A DNA stretch of 64,000 bases, taken from Flaccisagitta enflata. Its lineage: Eukaryota; Chaetognatha; Sagittoidea; Aphragmophora. The translations under genes and the position numbers were made by a program. The notes beneath the pieces are model-generated. The model worked only from the letters and a program-made list of their open reading frames with translations, had not been told where the DNA came from and searched no databases. The stretch lies in contig OZ231127.1 of assembly GCA_965153355.1 (NCBI GenBank), positions 88,784,001-88,848,000 of the forward strand, read 5' to 3'. This document shows positions 11,612-22,797 of the stretch, in pieces. The first letter of the stretch is position 1, and every line of letters begins with the position of its first letter.

Positions 11612-11804
11612 AGTCGCGTGCACGTGACTCTACAACCCGCTTTGTCCGTCGGTCGGTTGGTCGGTCGCCCGATCACACTTTACTTCTTTTTATGATTTGC
11701 CTACTTTGACCGCCCTGCTTCTGCCCAAATGGATTCTATATGGCCCTGTCCACCCGCCCTGCCCACCCGGGCACGCGACTTAGGTAGCCGTGTATCCAGC
11801 CTTG
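11612..11804 (+). repeat. HINE-like copy, type A, near full length (193 bp)
   Basis: Hairpin AGTCGCGTGCACGTGACT (11612-11629). GTCGGTCGGTTGGTCGG tract. Middle with CTTCTGCCCAAATGG. Inverted terminal copy GGGCACGCGACT at 11769-11780. Terminal GTAGCCGTGTATCCAGCCTTG. Flanked by TTTT on both sides. Confidence 0.88.
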
Positions 11805-11867
11805 TTTTTCTTTTTTGAACAATTGTGTAAGACTGCCATCTGTGTCCGACTGTCATCTGTGTTCGAC

Positions 11868-12124
11868 TGCGGACCGACAAAGTAGGGTGTAGAATCGCAA
11901 AGAACGTGACTAAAATCATCATGCAATTGATTATCATCATTACGCAAAACAAGGCGGGATACACGGCTAATACCAATTGCTAATTGCGGACTGGTGGGCA
12001 GCGGCGGAAATGCGCGTTTTTCCACTTCTTAACTCGATCACCTTGACCGACGGACCAATAGACGGACCAATGGATGGACTAACGGACGGACAAAGCCTCT
12101 TTTAGAGTTGTGTGTCCGTGGGGC
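11868..12124 (-). repeat. two adjacent HINE-like copies, types A and B, degenerate
   Basis: 11868-11914 is a left-end fragment (GACCGACAAAGTAGGGTGTAG then a damaged hairpin). 11948-12124 runs from CAAGGCGGGATACACGG and TTGCGGACTGGTGGGCAG, through CATTTCCGC-type middle sequence on the opposite strand, to a damaged left hairpin after GGACAAAGCCTCTTTTAGAG. Confidence 0.6.
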
Positions 12125-12269
12125 TTAAGGCTATCGTTGCTTCAAAATGAAGTTACCCTGAAAATCTTTTTTTGTTTATAGAATGTCTAATGCCTGTGTA
12201 AGGAACCCATACCAAAAATTTCTAAAAATTGAAAAATAACAAATATAGGCAATTTTTCAGACGCCTGCC

Positions 12270-12511
12270 TGACTGGGGCAATGTGGGGCGCTGAAATTCT
12301 TACTGAAGAGAGAGAAGACATGTGGCTAGGGTGGACCTGTAACAAAAATTTTAATCTTATTATTTTACATACAATAAATCAAAGAAGAAATCTATAAAAT
12401 GTAACAATAAAGAGGCTGGTAGCTTTTTTGAGGATTTGTTACAGGTCTACCCTAGCCACATGTCTTCTCTCTCTTCAGTAAAAAATTCAGCTTCCTACAT
12501 TGCCCCAGTCA
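12270..12511. mobile_element. foldback MITE with TGACTGGGGCAATGT termini (242 bp)
   Basis: Left arm 12270-12345 and right arm 12436-12511 pair over about 75 bp, including GAGAGAGAAGACATGTGGCT and CTAGGGT. The centre is AT-rich. No clear TSD and no coding frame. Confidence 0.7.
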
Positions 12512-12529
12512 TGCTAGCGAATGTCTAGA

Positions 12530-13050
12530 AAATTACCATCATTTTGTCATTCATTAAAGTAAAAATCAAAAGAAAATACACGGTAAAGATACAATTCATG
12601 AACGATTTTTTTCATCAACTCTTTTTTAATTTCCCTAACTATCAGTTTTAAATAATAAATTCTTAGAAGAAGTCAGCGTCTGTGGCTAGTGAGGAGATCG
12701 CCTGACATGAGCACTGTGATAATGTGAAGTAAGGTGAGAATAGAAATTAATTTCTTGAAACATTGACATTGGAAGAAAAATTAGTAATTAAGGAAGGATA
12801 GACGGCCCCCTTTAGTCTATCGTTCTTATTCTGAACTGATACATTAAAAATTTTCAGTTTTTCCCCTTAACTTCTTCATTGCCAAGTGAAAAACCTGAAA
12901 AACGCCAATGGGAAACTCATTTTAGCGCCAAATACGTTTTTGCGTCTTATCTGCCACTTCCGGTAGAGGTGGCGTATAAAAAAGCGTATAGGTAAACTCT
13001 AATTATCATGTATTATCAAGTAATAGTAAATTAAAGTTTTCTTATAGTTA
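12530..13050. other. no gene recognised
   Basis: AT-rich DNA without tandem repeats, foldbacks or open frames of note. Confidence 0.4.
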
Positions 13051-13054
13051 TTAT

Positions 13055-13176
13055 ACTAATAAATAATATTTGAAATTAAGAACACTCTAAGAACGTTGAA
13101 GGCTTCATTCGGCCTCTAAAATAAGAACATGAAGCCTTCGAAAAAAAAATGACGTTCTTATAAAAAAAAAAGAGTG
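13055..13176. repeat. fragment of the GAGTGTA/TTCTTATAA foldback family
   Basis: Contains AAGAACACTCTAAGAACG, GGCTTCATTCGGCC, AACATGAAGCCTTCG and GACGTTCTTATAA, ending GAGTGTA. These match the arms of the foldback element at 55814-56406. Confidence 0.65.
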
Positions 13177-13189
13177 TAATCTTTGATTG

Positions 13190-13410
13190 TTGTTTTTGTA
13201 AGATATTTTTTGTTTACTTCATGGTATAGGATTGCCCATATGCTAATGAGGCTGAAAGTTTTGTCAGGTAAGCTCTTTTATTCATTATTAAAGGATAGTT
13301 GTGAGCAATCCAGAGTAAACAAAAGCTTGCAAGGCTTTCATCCTTTGGTAATTGGAGAATTCTTGTCTCCTTTTATAAGGGTAATGTTGTTTCATCTTTC
13401 ATATATACAA
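13190..13410 (+). repeat. diverged copy of the M1 internal repeat
   Basis: Shares with M1's internal duplication the ordered words GTAAGAT, AAAGGATAGTTGTGA, CAAGGCTTTCATCCTTT, AATGTTGT and CTTTCATATA. The CAGTCAG termini are absent, so this is a relic or an independent element carrying the same body. Confidence 0.55.
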
Positions 13411-13439
13411 TTAAGTTTGGTTGATTACTTGATTTATGA

Positions 13440-13574
13440 AGTGATGTATGAAATAAAACAAAGATATAACGTTACAAAGATTCGGGTTTATTCTATTTCT
13501 ACTGCCCCTGCCAACCGCGTTACAACCCCTGCGCACCCACCAGCAACTACTTATTGACCGTGTATCCGGCCTTG
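13440..13574 (+). repeat. HINE-like right end
   Basis: Ends CCGTGTATCCGGCCTTG at 13558-13574, preceded by ACTGCCCCTGCC and CAACCCCTGCGCACCC. The left end is not visible. The next copy starts after only TTTTT. Confidence 0.6.
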
Positions 13575-13579
13575 TTTTT

Positions 13580-13865
13580 AGACGCGTCCTCGCATCTCTA
13601 TAATAGGCTGTGTCGGTCGGTCGGTCGGTCGGTTGGTCGGTTACGCATTCATTAAAAACATCAAAATTAAACATTTTTTCAACAGAAAAGTGGTTCTAAC
13701 CCACTAAAACTTTTAAAAGAAGCATACATCGAGTAATTCACTCATTCAATCATTTATTCAATCACAATTGACATTCATTCATAAAAAAACATTCATTCAT
13801 AAAAAACATTCATTCATAAAAGACGTTCATTCAAAGAGGACGCATCGTTGGCCTACTTGGCCTTG
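13580..13865 (+). repeat. HINE-like copy, type C, with an 18-bp minisatellite
   Basis: Hairpin AGACGCGTCCTCGCATCT (13580-13597), CTATAATAGG, then a GTCGGTCGG/TTGGTCGG tract. The centre has several CATTCATTCATAAAA units. Inverted terminal copy GAGGACGCATC at 13836-13846; right end GGCCTACTTGGCCTTG. Confidence 0.82.
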
Positions 13866-14513
13866 TTTCTTTCATGATAAGCCGAGTTTTACATCAACGT
13901 TGCATCAACGTTGCACTCAGTGCGGTAATTGATCTCATACGAAGAGCCAGACTGAGACAGAAAATAATCCCTTTTGTTTTTTCCCTCGGAGAATCTATAA
14001 GATGTAGATGTGGATGAAGATGAAAATGAAGAGCAGTGCAACAAATGACTTATGTATACCACACGACTAAAAAAAAAAAAGACGCACTTTTGAATGGTTA
14101 ATTTTGCCTATGAATATAAAAAAAAACTAATAAAAATCATAGGTCATCTGAAAGCTCTTTAATTACTTTTCATTAAATATCTTAGTATTGCTAACTTTTC
14201 GTTTAGAAATGGCATTAGTTTGAATAAAACATTGCCCATTTCAGTTTCATAATCCTATATAAATGTGCATTTAGCAAATTAGTACTTCTCTTTGCAGAGC
14301 TCTAGCTCCTAAACCGTTGAATGGAATAGGTTTAGATCTTGATTAGAAAAGATCTTGAAAATCTTACAATCCTCTTTTTTAAAAATAGTCAAAATTATTT
14401 TCTATAACTGTCTTATTAATTAATAAGGTGAGTCTTTTTTTTTTTTTTTTTTTTTGATCCACGTGGTATAATATAAAGAAAGGAAAGAGGGATGACAATA
14501 TAAAAAAAGGTCG

Positions 14514-14680
14514 AGGGAAGTCGCGGACAAGCGGTACAATAATGCGCCATGTTTTGTTTTTTTATAACACAACCCCCCTGTCCTAGTTCCTAATTAGCTT
14601 ATTCGAGCACTGCCCCTACCCACCCGTACTTTTAAAGAAAGCGTAAAACTTTGTATCTTTTATTTTTTTTTCAATTTCAA
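14514..14680 (+). repeat. very degenerate HINE-like copy
   Basis: GAAGTCGCGGACAAGCGG near 14518 and CACTGCCCCTACCCACCCG near 14610 are in the expected order. The rest is eroded and the 3' hairpin is missing. Confidence 0.35.
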
Positions 14681-14689
14681 GCGGATACG

Positions 14690-15745
14690 GAAGTGGTGGA
14701 AGCGGCATGAAAATCAAACCGCTTCCTCATTGCTTGAAGTTGAAGCGACCAAACCCCACATCCGTGGACGTGAAAACGGAAAGGAGAAACGAAGGGATTA
14801 ATCAATTTAAAATCAAAAATTGGAGTTGAATCTGTGCAAATGAGGAACCCTGTGAGGCTTTGTGTTTAAGTCATACAGCAAGGTCGAGAAAAAAACTTTT
14901 TTCGGTCACTTTTGGATCAATTTTTTGCATCGAAAAGTCCACCATGAACCAAAAAAATGGTCGTATATGCTTCTTGGAGCCACACACCATTCCCACAATA
15001 AGAAATGGTCCGCAGTTGGACATTTTACTGGATGAAAAACGATCTATACATCAAAGAAAGCCGGTGAACAAGTAGATTGTGCATGAGAATAATTTTATGC
15101 GATCATTTTTCTTTTTTTGTCTCCGATACAGTTTTGGAACTTAGACCATTTTTTTCAACCAAATGTCGTTATAATGATGATAACTGACTGTGAAAATTTT
15201 TTCCACCATGATTTTTACTGTTTTGTCACCCTAAGCCTTTATCACCTAAGGGTGGTCGGGTGACAAGAGAAATTCTAAAAAACGCAGGAGGAAGTTTATC
15301 ATTTTTGTTTAAGATACTTTCCGTCGGAAATAAGCTATGAAATTTTTATTGTAGTCGTGGAACATGTTCAACTACTTGCATGTCAATTTTTATGGTTCTA
15401 GGCCAATTTTAAGTATCGATTTCTCACCCTGGATTCTAAAAAACGTTGCAAAAAAGCATTTTTGAAAAAAAGATTTTTTGGCTCGTAAATAACAAATCTG
15501 TAAAATGGACAAACTTTTTGCATTTTTAAAAACATACGACGCGAGATATAGTAAATTGTTAGCGTCGCATGTTTTTGGATTTTCCATATTTTTATTTTCT
15601 ATGCAAATTTGTTATTTACAGTGAACATAGGTAAGGTGGATTTTTTGCTCTGCCAAAAAAGCGACAAAATGAAAACAACATTTGACATCAGCAACGTTAC
15701 TGGACAGATGCGGGCCTTGCATTTGATAACTGGGCTTAGATATGA
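14690..15745. other. unassigned region; one short open frame
   Basis: Holds a 43-codon ATG frame at 14944-15075 with no recognised motif. From about 15390 to 15630, words such as TTTTCTATGCAAATTTGTTA resemble 19860-20080, suggesting an old dispersed repeat. No gene can be supported. Confidence 0.35.
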
Positions 15746-15749
15746 TTAA

Positions 15750-15858
15750 ATTAGAAAAGAAGAAAAGAAAAGAAAGAAAAAAGAAAAAAAGAAAAAAGAA
15801 AACGAAAAAAAGGAAAAAAAAGCTAAGAAAGAAAAAAGAAGAAAGAAGAAAGAAAGAA

Positions 15859-15890
<32 letters not shown>

Positions 15891-16018
15891 AAAAGAAAGA
15901 AAGAAAGAAAGAAAGAAAGAAAAAAAAAGAAAAAGAAATAAAGAAAAAGGGAAAAAGGGAAAAAAGAAACGATGAAACAAATGGACCCAATGAAAATAGA
16001 AACACAGTGAGAAATACG

Positions 16019-16052
<34 letters not shown>

Positions 16053-16159
16053 AAGTAAGAAAGAAGAAAGACAGAATGAAAGAAGGAGAGAAAATAGGAA
16101 AATAGAAGAAAAGGAAGAAGGAAAGTGGAAGAAAAAAAAGGAAAGAAAGAAAGAAAGAA

Positions 16160-16211
<52 letters not shown>

Positions 16212-16519
16212 AAAGGAAAAATGGTTACCGAAGGAAAAGAAACAAATTGACGAAGAAATAAACGAAAGAAAGAAAGAAAGAAGAAAGAAAAGAAGAAAAG
16301 AAAAAGAAAGAAAGAAAAGACAGAAAGAAAGACAGGAAGAAAGACAGACAGGAAGAAAGACAGGAAGAAAGACAGAAGGAAAGAAGAAGGAAGAAAAAGA
16401 AGGAAAGAAAAGAAAGAAAGAAAGACAGAAAAGAAACAGAAGAAAATGAGGAAAGACAGAAAAGAAAGACAGAAGGAAAAGACAGAAGAGAAGGAAGGAA
16501 AGAAAGAAAGAAAGAAGGA

Positions 16520-16551
<32 letters not shown>

Positions 16552-16690
16552 AGAAAGAAGAAAGAAGAAAGAAGAAAAGAAGAAAGAAAGAAAGAAAGAA
16601 AGAGAGAAATAAGCGGCGAGGGATAGTAGTAAGGAAGGGAGGAAAGAAGGAAGGAAAAAAAAATGAAAGAAAGAAAGAAAGAAAAAAGAT

Positions 16691-16725
<35 letters not shown>

Positions 16726-16764
16726 GAGAAAGAAAGAAAGAAGGGAAGAAAGAAAGAAAGAAAG

Positions 16765-16823
<59 letters not shown>

Positions 16824-16930
16824 AATATGGAGCGAAGGATAGAAGTAAGGAAGGGAGGAAAGAAGGAAAGAGAGCAAGAAGGAAAGACAGCAAGATAGAA
16901 GAAAAGTAGGAAAGAAAGAAAGAAATACGG
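15750..16930 (+). repeat. GAAA-rich purine satellite, about 1.2 kb
   Basis: Long imperfect GAAA arrays with AAGG, GACA and GATA variants. A block containing GGGAGGAAAGAAGGAA occurs twice (about 16637 and 16853). The 450-codon minus-strand frame is only the satellite read as F, L, S and P. Confidence 0.93.
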
Positions 16931-16989
16931 ATAGACTGACAGCTACTGTTGGCAAAAAGTACACATTTTTTTTTCTGCCCTGGTCCTAC

Positions 16990-17032
<43 letters not shown>

Positions 17033-17161
17033 AAACAGATAGCTAGAATAAAAAAAAAGGAAGGAAAGAAAGAGAGGAAAATAGAAATAAAGATAAGAGA
17101 GTAACATATAAAGAGCGACAAAAGGAATGTAAGGAAGAAAGAATGAAGGAAAAAGAGAAAA

Positions 17162-17428
17162 CAAGGACAACCCTTTACAGTCGCGTGCGGTTGTTAAGAC
17201 TATTAAACCAAAAGACAAAAAGACCAAAAGACTAAGAGACTAAATGTTAATTGACTAAATGTAAATTGACTTAAATTTACTTTAAATAACAAAAAATGAC
17301 TTTAAATGACTTAAAATGGTGTAAAACGTCAGAAAAAGCTAAGCATTACAGATGGACCGACCGACCGCAAACCGACAGACCGACAGACCGACGGACAGAG
17401 TGGGTTGAAGAGTCGCGTGCACATGACT
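17162..17428 (-). repeat. HINE-like copy, type A, with TGACTTAAA core
   Basis: Right end CAAGG at 17162. Inverted terminal copy AGTCGCGTGCGG at 17179-17190. Core of TTGACTAAATG and ATGACTTAAA-like decamers, then ACCGACAGACCGACAGACC. Left hairpin at 17411-17428 (AGTCGCGTGCACATGACT). Confidence 0.8.
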
Positions 17429-17799
17429 AAAAATAAAGGAAGAAAGAAAGCCAAGAAAGGAGATTGTAACAAAGGATACGCTCAAAATGATGCTTCTGTA
17501 ATTGGATGGACGTTGTGATCGAGAAATCAATAAGAGAATGATTCACTAAATGACTTAATTATCTATTATATGAGTGAATAAATAAATGAGAGATTATTAT
17601 TGTTATGAATGAATGTATATATGAATAAACAGATAATGTAGTGAAAGAACAAATGAATATGAATGTAAGAATGTATGAATGAATGTATGAATAGATTAAT
17701 AATGGGTTGAAAAAATAAAATGAAAATATGCAAGGACCAAGCAAACTCATCTTTGTGACCAAGGGATAGACAAAGGATTGAAATTAAAAAACATTGATT

Positions 17800-17872
17800 G
17801 AACGTATGGATGAATGAATGAAGGAATGAATAAATGAATGAATGAATGAATGAATGAATGTATGAATGAGTG
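17800..17872 (+). repeat. (TGAA)n microsatellite
   Basis: GAATGAATGAATG tetramer array. Looser ATGAATGTATGAA sequence extends upstream from about 17570. Confidence 0.85.
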
Positions 17873-18012
17873 AGAACAATGAATTACCGAATACATGAAT
17901 CATTGAATACACGGATTAATCAATGAGATGAGAGCAAAAAAATTACCAACAAAAAAATCTGTAAGACACAATGAAAAATATGCAGAAAATAGCAATTATC
18001 ATACTGCTTTTT

Positions 18013-18148
18013 AGTCGCGGACACGTGACTCTATAACCCACTCCATTGGTCCGTCTGTCCATCCGTCTGTCGGTAACAAAAGTTTGTTTTGACTTTTTCC
18101 GCTCCTGCCCACCCGTCTGCGACTAATGCTGCCGTGTATACGGCCTTG
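18013..18148 (+). repeat. HINE-like copy, type A, compact (136 bp)
   Basis: Hairpin AGTCGCGGACACGTGACT (18013-18030) after a T run, CTATAACCCACTCC, short GTCC/GTCT tract, CTCCTGCCCACCC, inverted terminal copy GTCTGCGACT, then GCCGTGTATACGGCCTTG. The 3' hairpin keeps pairing although one base differs from the usual form. Confidence 0.85.
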
Positions 18149-19130
18149 TTCTATATAACTTAGCTGATAGAATTCAAATTTGTAAAAAAATTTTAAATGA
18201 AATAATTTTCCGATTTGTAGCTAACATTTCCAGACTTTTTTGATCACATTAACATCACCGTTTGAGGAATAAGGTTTTGTAGGGCTTCATAAAAAGGGCA
18301 AGTCTGGGGACTTTTTCATGTTACATCTTAAAATGTACGCAGTACCTTGGGAAACACATATCTAGGCTTGCTTGACCCAATTTTAAGTGCGTGTGCGAAT
18401 ATCATAAAAAAAGTGCCAAAAATAGCCATAGTTACCTAATTTTGGCTATTTTTTGCCCAAAAACCCATCTTAAACTTGAAAAAGAGCCTTGAAATTTTTT
18501 GTGCACACAAAATAGACCCTAATTTGGCTGTATGCAAAATATTTTGAAATTCTGACTGTTTCTAGGTACTTAGATTTAAAAAAAACATTCTTTTTGCAAT
18601 TTTTTTAAAGAAAAAAATGTTATCACCCCCCTTAAAGTTGACGGATTTAGACGAAATTTTTACTGGAGGTACTTCACATCATGGACTACCTTCATGAAAA
18701 ATTTCATCGAAATCGGAGCACTGTAAGTACTGAAAATTGTGTTTGAAATGAAAAAAGGTGATAATTTGCAAAAAAAATATAAAATTATCAATATTTAGTT
18801 TATCATAATAGATTTTGCATAATTTTTTTTATCAATATTTAGTTTATCATAATAGATTTTGCATAATTTTTTTTATTTTGTAATCAAGAAGTGTTATACG
18901 TACAAAAACAATTTTGAGAAATCTTAAAATTAGATGAAAATTTTTTGAGCTTATTGAAAGCCAAATTCCTCGCGATCTTGCTCCGTGTCTTAATCAAGAG
19001 ACATTTTGAGGTTTCTTAAATCGTTAATGAAAAGTTATGGATTCTTTGTCTCATCCTCCTAATTTTTCGTTGTCTTTCTTGGTGCGTCTCTCTTTGCGTT
19101 CATCTTTTTATTTGCCTCTCTCTCTCTAGC
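18149..19130. other. AT-rich unassigned DNA with a 44-bp tandem duplication
   Basis: No gene seen. A perfect 44-bp direct duplication lies at 18787-18830 and 18831-18874. The phrase AAATTTCATCGAAATCGGAG near 18700 is echoed at 62175 and 62750, a hint of a diffuse dispersed repeat. Confidence 0.5.
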
Positions 19131-19193
19131 GATTTCTCTCTTTCTTTTTCTCTTTCTCTTTCTCTTTCTCTTTCTCATTCTCTTTCGCTCTTT

Positions 19194-19257
<64 letters not shown>

Positions 19258-19262
19258 TCTCA
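19130..19262 (+). repeat. CTTT then (CT)n microsatellite
   Basis: CTTTCT units passing into about 30 CT units. Confidence 0.93.
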
Positions 19263-20160
19263 AGGGTCACAATATCGTGGCCGATGGGTGGCAACACGCC
19301 TTTCTGACAAGTTTGCGACAGAATAGTATCCTCCTGGTTCTGCATTTTGTGGACATATGGAGAACTGAGTAAACTTAATTGTTATTCGAGGCATTTTTGT
19401 ACTACTATAGGCATCAAAACAACAGTTTTTGGCCCGCTGAAATAACAGTCTACATCCCTAACCATGTAATCTTATACCAAAAAAAATTTCAAGGCTTCTT
19501 TGGCCGTTTCAGTGAAAAAAAACTAAATGTTCATAAACCTATGCTGAAAAAGGCAACAAATTTTAATGCCAAAGATCTCACACCAGGAATTTTCACAACC
19601 TATTCCCCTTACATATTGAAATTGACCCCATTTTCAGTTAAACCTGTGACTATTAAAATAAGAGTACATGCAAAAATTTACACTAAGCGACCTTTTGTTT
19701 TTAGGTACACGTAATAAAAAACAATCAGAGTCGTGTGACAAATGAAGCCGAAATTTTGGATACTTCAACTTCAAAATTGCAAAAACCTATCTTCCCGTTG
19801 GCGTAACATCATGAGATTTGAACTGTAGTTAGAAGACATACAACAGAGTATGCATACCAAATCTTATCTAGCCAGGTAAGTATGGTGTTTATACCTTTTT
19901 CTATGTAAAGCTGTGTCAGAAATTTTCAAAAAAAAAACATTTTTGTAGCGGATAATTTTAATACAAAAACAGAGGGGAAAAATTCGCATTTTCAAAAACA
20001 TAAGATCCATTGTATGACATTTTACTAGCATCTGATGTTTTTCATTTTTCGGATTTTTCATTTTCTATGCGAATCTAAAATTATCTGTAACCATAGTAAC
20101 ACTCATTTCTTCAGCCATAAATCATGAAAGTTCTTTGTTCTCTGCTGCCAAGTTCACAAC
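19263..20160. other. no gene supported; 111-codon frame of unknown meaning
   Basis: Frame 19379-19714 (plus) has a mixed composition unlike the satellite frames but no recognisable domain, and its start codon is not ATG. 19860-20080 resembles 15390-15630. I do not call a gene here. Confidence 0.3.
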
Positions 20161-20174
20161 CTGTTCGAGTTCTA

Positions 20175-20790
20175 CAGAAAGAAAGAAAGATAGAAAGAAA
20201 GAGAGATAGAAAGAAAGAAAAAAAAGAAAGAGAAGAAAAAAAAGAAAGAAAGAAAGAATTACGAAAGAAGAAAGAAAGAAAAGAAGAAAGTTAGAAAAGA
20301 AAAAGAGGCAGAGCATTTAGTGGAACTTCCACAAATGTTGTTCTTTTGTTTTCAATTTTATTGCCTTTTAACAAAGAAGAAAGAAAAAGAAAGAAAAAGA
20401 AAGAAAGAAGAAAAGAAAAGAAAAGAAAGAAGAACTAAAGAAAGGAAAAGAAGAAAGATAGAGCAAAGAAGAAAGAAGATAGAGCAAAGAAAAGAAGAAG
20501 AAGAAGAAGATGAAGAAGAAGAAGAAGAAGAATAGAAATGAAAAAAAAGAAAGAAAAGAAAAGAAGAAAGAAAAGAAGAAAGAAAAGAGAGAAGAAAGAA
20601 AGAAAGAAAGAAAGAAGAAAGAGAGAAGAAAAGAAAAAAGAAAGAAATAATAAAACAAGGAAAAATGAGCAGGGAAAGAAACAATTAGAGAAAGATAGAA
20701 GCAGAGAATAAAGAAGAAAAGTGAATAGAAAGAAAGAACGAAAGAAAGACAAAAGAAAAGAAGAAAGAAAAAAAAGAAGAAGAAGAAAAG
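20175..20790 (+). repeat. GAAA/GAA purine satellite
   Basis: Imperfect GAAA arrays with a GAAGAAGAAGAT core at about 20490-20530. Interrupted by a 75-bp unique insert (about 20305-20375). Confidence 0.9.
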
Positions 20791-20792
20791 AC

Positions 20793-20964
20793 AAGGCTGG
20801 ATGCGGCCACCAGTTGCAGATGGGTGGGCAGGGGCGGAAATGCGCGTTTTCACTTTTCGACTCGTGCTGACCTGCAGGACTGATGGACAGACAGCGGACG
20901 GACAGCAGATGGTCGACAACCGGACCGGACAAAGCCTCTTATAGAGTTGCGTATGTCTGCAACT
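20793..20964 (-). repeat. HINE-like copy, type B, near full length (172 bp)
   Basis: Right end CAAGGCTGG at 20793. Inverted terminal copy AGTTGCAGATGGG at 20813-20825. Middle contains GGCAGGGGCGGAAATGCGCG and TTTTCGACTCGTGCTGAC. Left hairpin at 20945-20964 (AGTTGCGTATGTCTGCAACT). It sits inside the purine satellite. Confidence 0.87.
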
Positions 20965-21089
20965 AAAAGAAAAGAAAAGAAAGAAACAAAGAAAGAAAAA
21001 CAACAAGACAAAAAGAAAAGAATAATAAAAAAGAATGAAAAATAAAGAAATAAAGAGAAAAAGATAGAAAGAAAGAAAGATAAAAAGAA

Positions 21090-21120
<31 letters not shown>

Positions 21121-21416
21121 AAGACAGAAAGACAGACAGATAGACAGACAGAAAGAAAGAATGAAAAAAAGAAAGAAAGAAATAAAGAAAGAAAGAAAGA
21201 AAATCTGACAGAAAAAGAGGGAAAAAGGGAAATTTCTGTTTTTTTACAAAATCATACAGAATCAACTTTTTTTTGGAATACAAATTTGCATTGATTTTTT
21301 CACAAAATCACTCGTGGTAGCATAGGTAATCACCAGAAAAAGTCAAATTTGGCGAAAAAAGAACTTCAATTTTGACCTCTCGTGAATAGCCAACGAGACC
21401 AGATTGTTCATGATGT

Positions 21417-21915
21417 CGTAGGTCATAGGCATACAAATCAAGAACTGTCCAGTGGAAAATCATCCCTAGAGCGCATTTTGAAAAAAAGTCAAAAATTAAT
21501 GATTTTTAGCTTCATTATAGATGAATAACTTTGCAGGTTGGTCTGACTAATTTTTTGACAGCATATTGTCAATCCTGATCTAATTTCCTTTCATTTGATA
21601 GGTCGCACTATATGGTTTTAAAAAGAAATAACATTTTCTTTTTTTTTTTTTTTGCCACCATTACAAAAATTGCAACGGTGGCCTAAAATATGAAAATTTA
21701 ATTTTTCATCAAAACCATATAGTGCGACCTATCAAATGAAAGGGAATTTTATCAGGATTAACAATATGCTATTAAAAAAAGTGTCAGACCAAACTGAAAT
21801 TTTTTTTGTGAAAAATGAAGCTAAGAATTATAAATTTTTGACTTTTTTTCAAAATGCGCTCTAGGGATGATTTTCCACTGAATGGTTCTTGATTTGTAAG
21901 GCTATGACCTACACA
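21417..21915. mobile_element. G2: foldback element with GATAGGTCGCAC core
   Basis: Arms include GTAGGTCATAG, CAAATCAAGAAC, GATGATTTTCCACTG, GCGCTCTAGGG and CCTTTCATTTGATAGGTCGC, with a poly-T containing centre near 21655. The core is nearly identical to G1; the outer arms are unrelated to it. No TSD could be fixed. Confidence 0.72.
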
Positions 21916-22289
21916 AAAGTAAAGAAAAACCTGGAGTGATATCATTCTTGTCACAAATCTTTTGTCAGTAAGCAGTGAGCGGCGTAAAACCCCCATACAT
22001 ACAGTATCACTTTATCCATGATCTGCACCTTCCCTTTGTTCTTCCATCGATTTCTTGCTCCATTATATCACATTATGAGCAAAACCTCACAACTTTTGGG
22101 TGCTGAAATAATCTTTTTGTCTAAATCTGGAAAGATCATTAATCTTTGAATAAAGCTTTTTTTAAATACTTTTCCTCTTTATTTTTTGGTAATAGGATCA
22201 ATTGTCTCTCTCTGCAAATTCAAATGGCGCCATGTTGAACTTGATTCAACCATTAAACACTTGTGGGTGGCTGGGTGCGTTACGTGCAA

Positions 22290-22535
<246 letters not shown>

Positions 22536-22704
22536 CAGTTTCAACTTTGTCCTTCTGCTTTTTTTTTCATTCCCAATGTCTTTTGTTTTCAGTTGTGGTG
22601 CTAATATTTGGTTTCATGATTCCACTGGCGCTGTTCTCACTCATCCTCAACCTCGTGCGCCACCTGTCCGTCTCTCTTCAATCTAACCAAAGGGAAAGAA
22701 GAAC

Positions 22705-22740
22705 AACGACGACGATTACGACGACGACGACGATGATGAC

Positions 22741-22796
<56 letters not shown>

Positions 22797-22797
22797 G
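22705..22797 (+). repeat. (GACGAT)n hexanucleotide array
   Basis: GACGACGAT units passing into about ten GATGAC hexamers. Confidence 0.93.

Noticed and set aside
13183-13557. 124-codon frame as a gene
   Set aside because: It spans the M1-body relic and then a HINE-like right end, so it is a chance fusion of repeats.
14944-15075. 43-codon ATG frame as a gene or exon
   Set aside because: No motif, no splice context and no homology I recognise; length is within chance for this composition.
15612-16964. 450-codon open frame on the minus strand
   Set aside because: It is the GAAA satellite read as F, L, S and P. The same applies to the long frames at 6581-7488, 40423-41171, 43769-45044, 47436-48018 and 22179-23035.
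19379-19714. 111-codon frame as a gene
   Set aside because: Starts with a non-ATG codon, has no domain, and part of the area resembles a dispersed repeat at 15390-15630.
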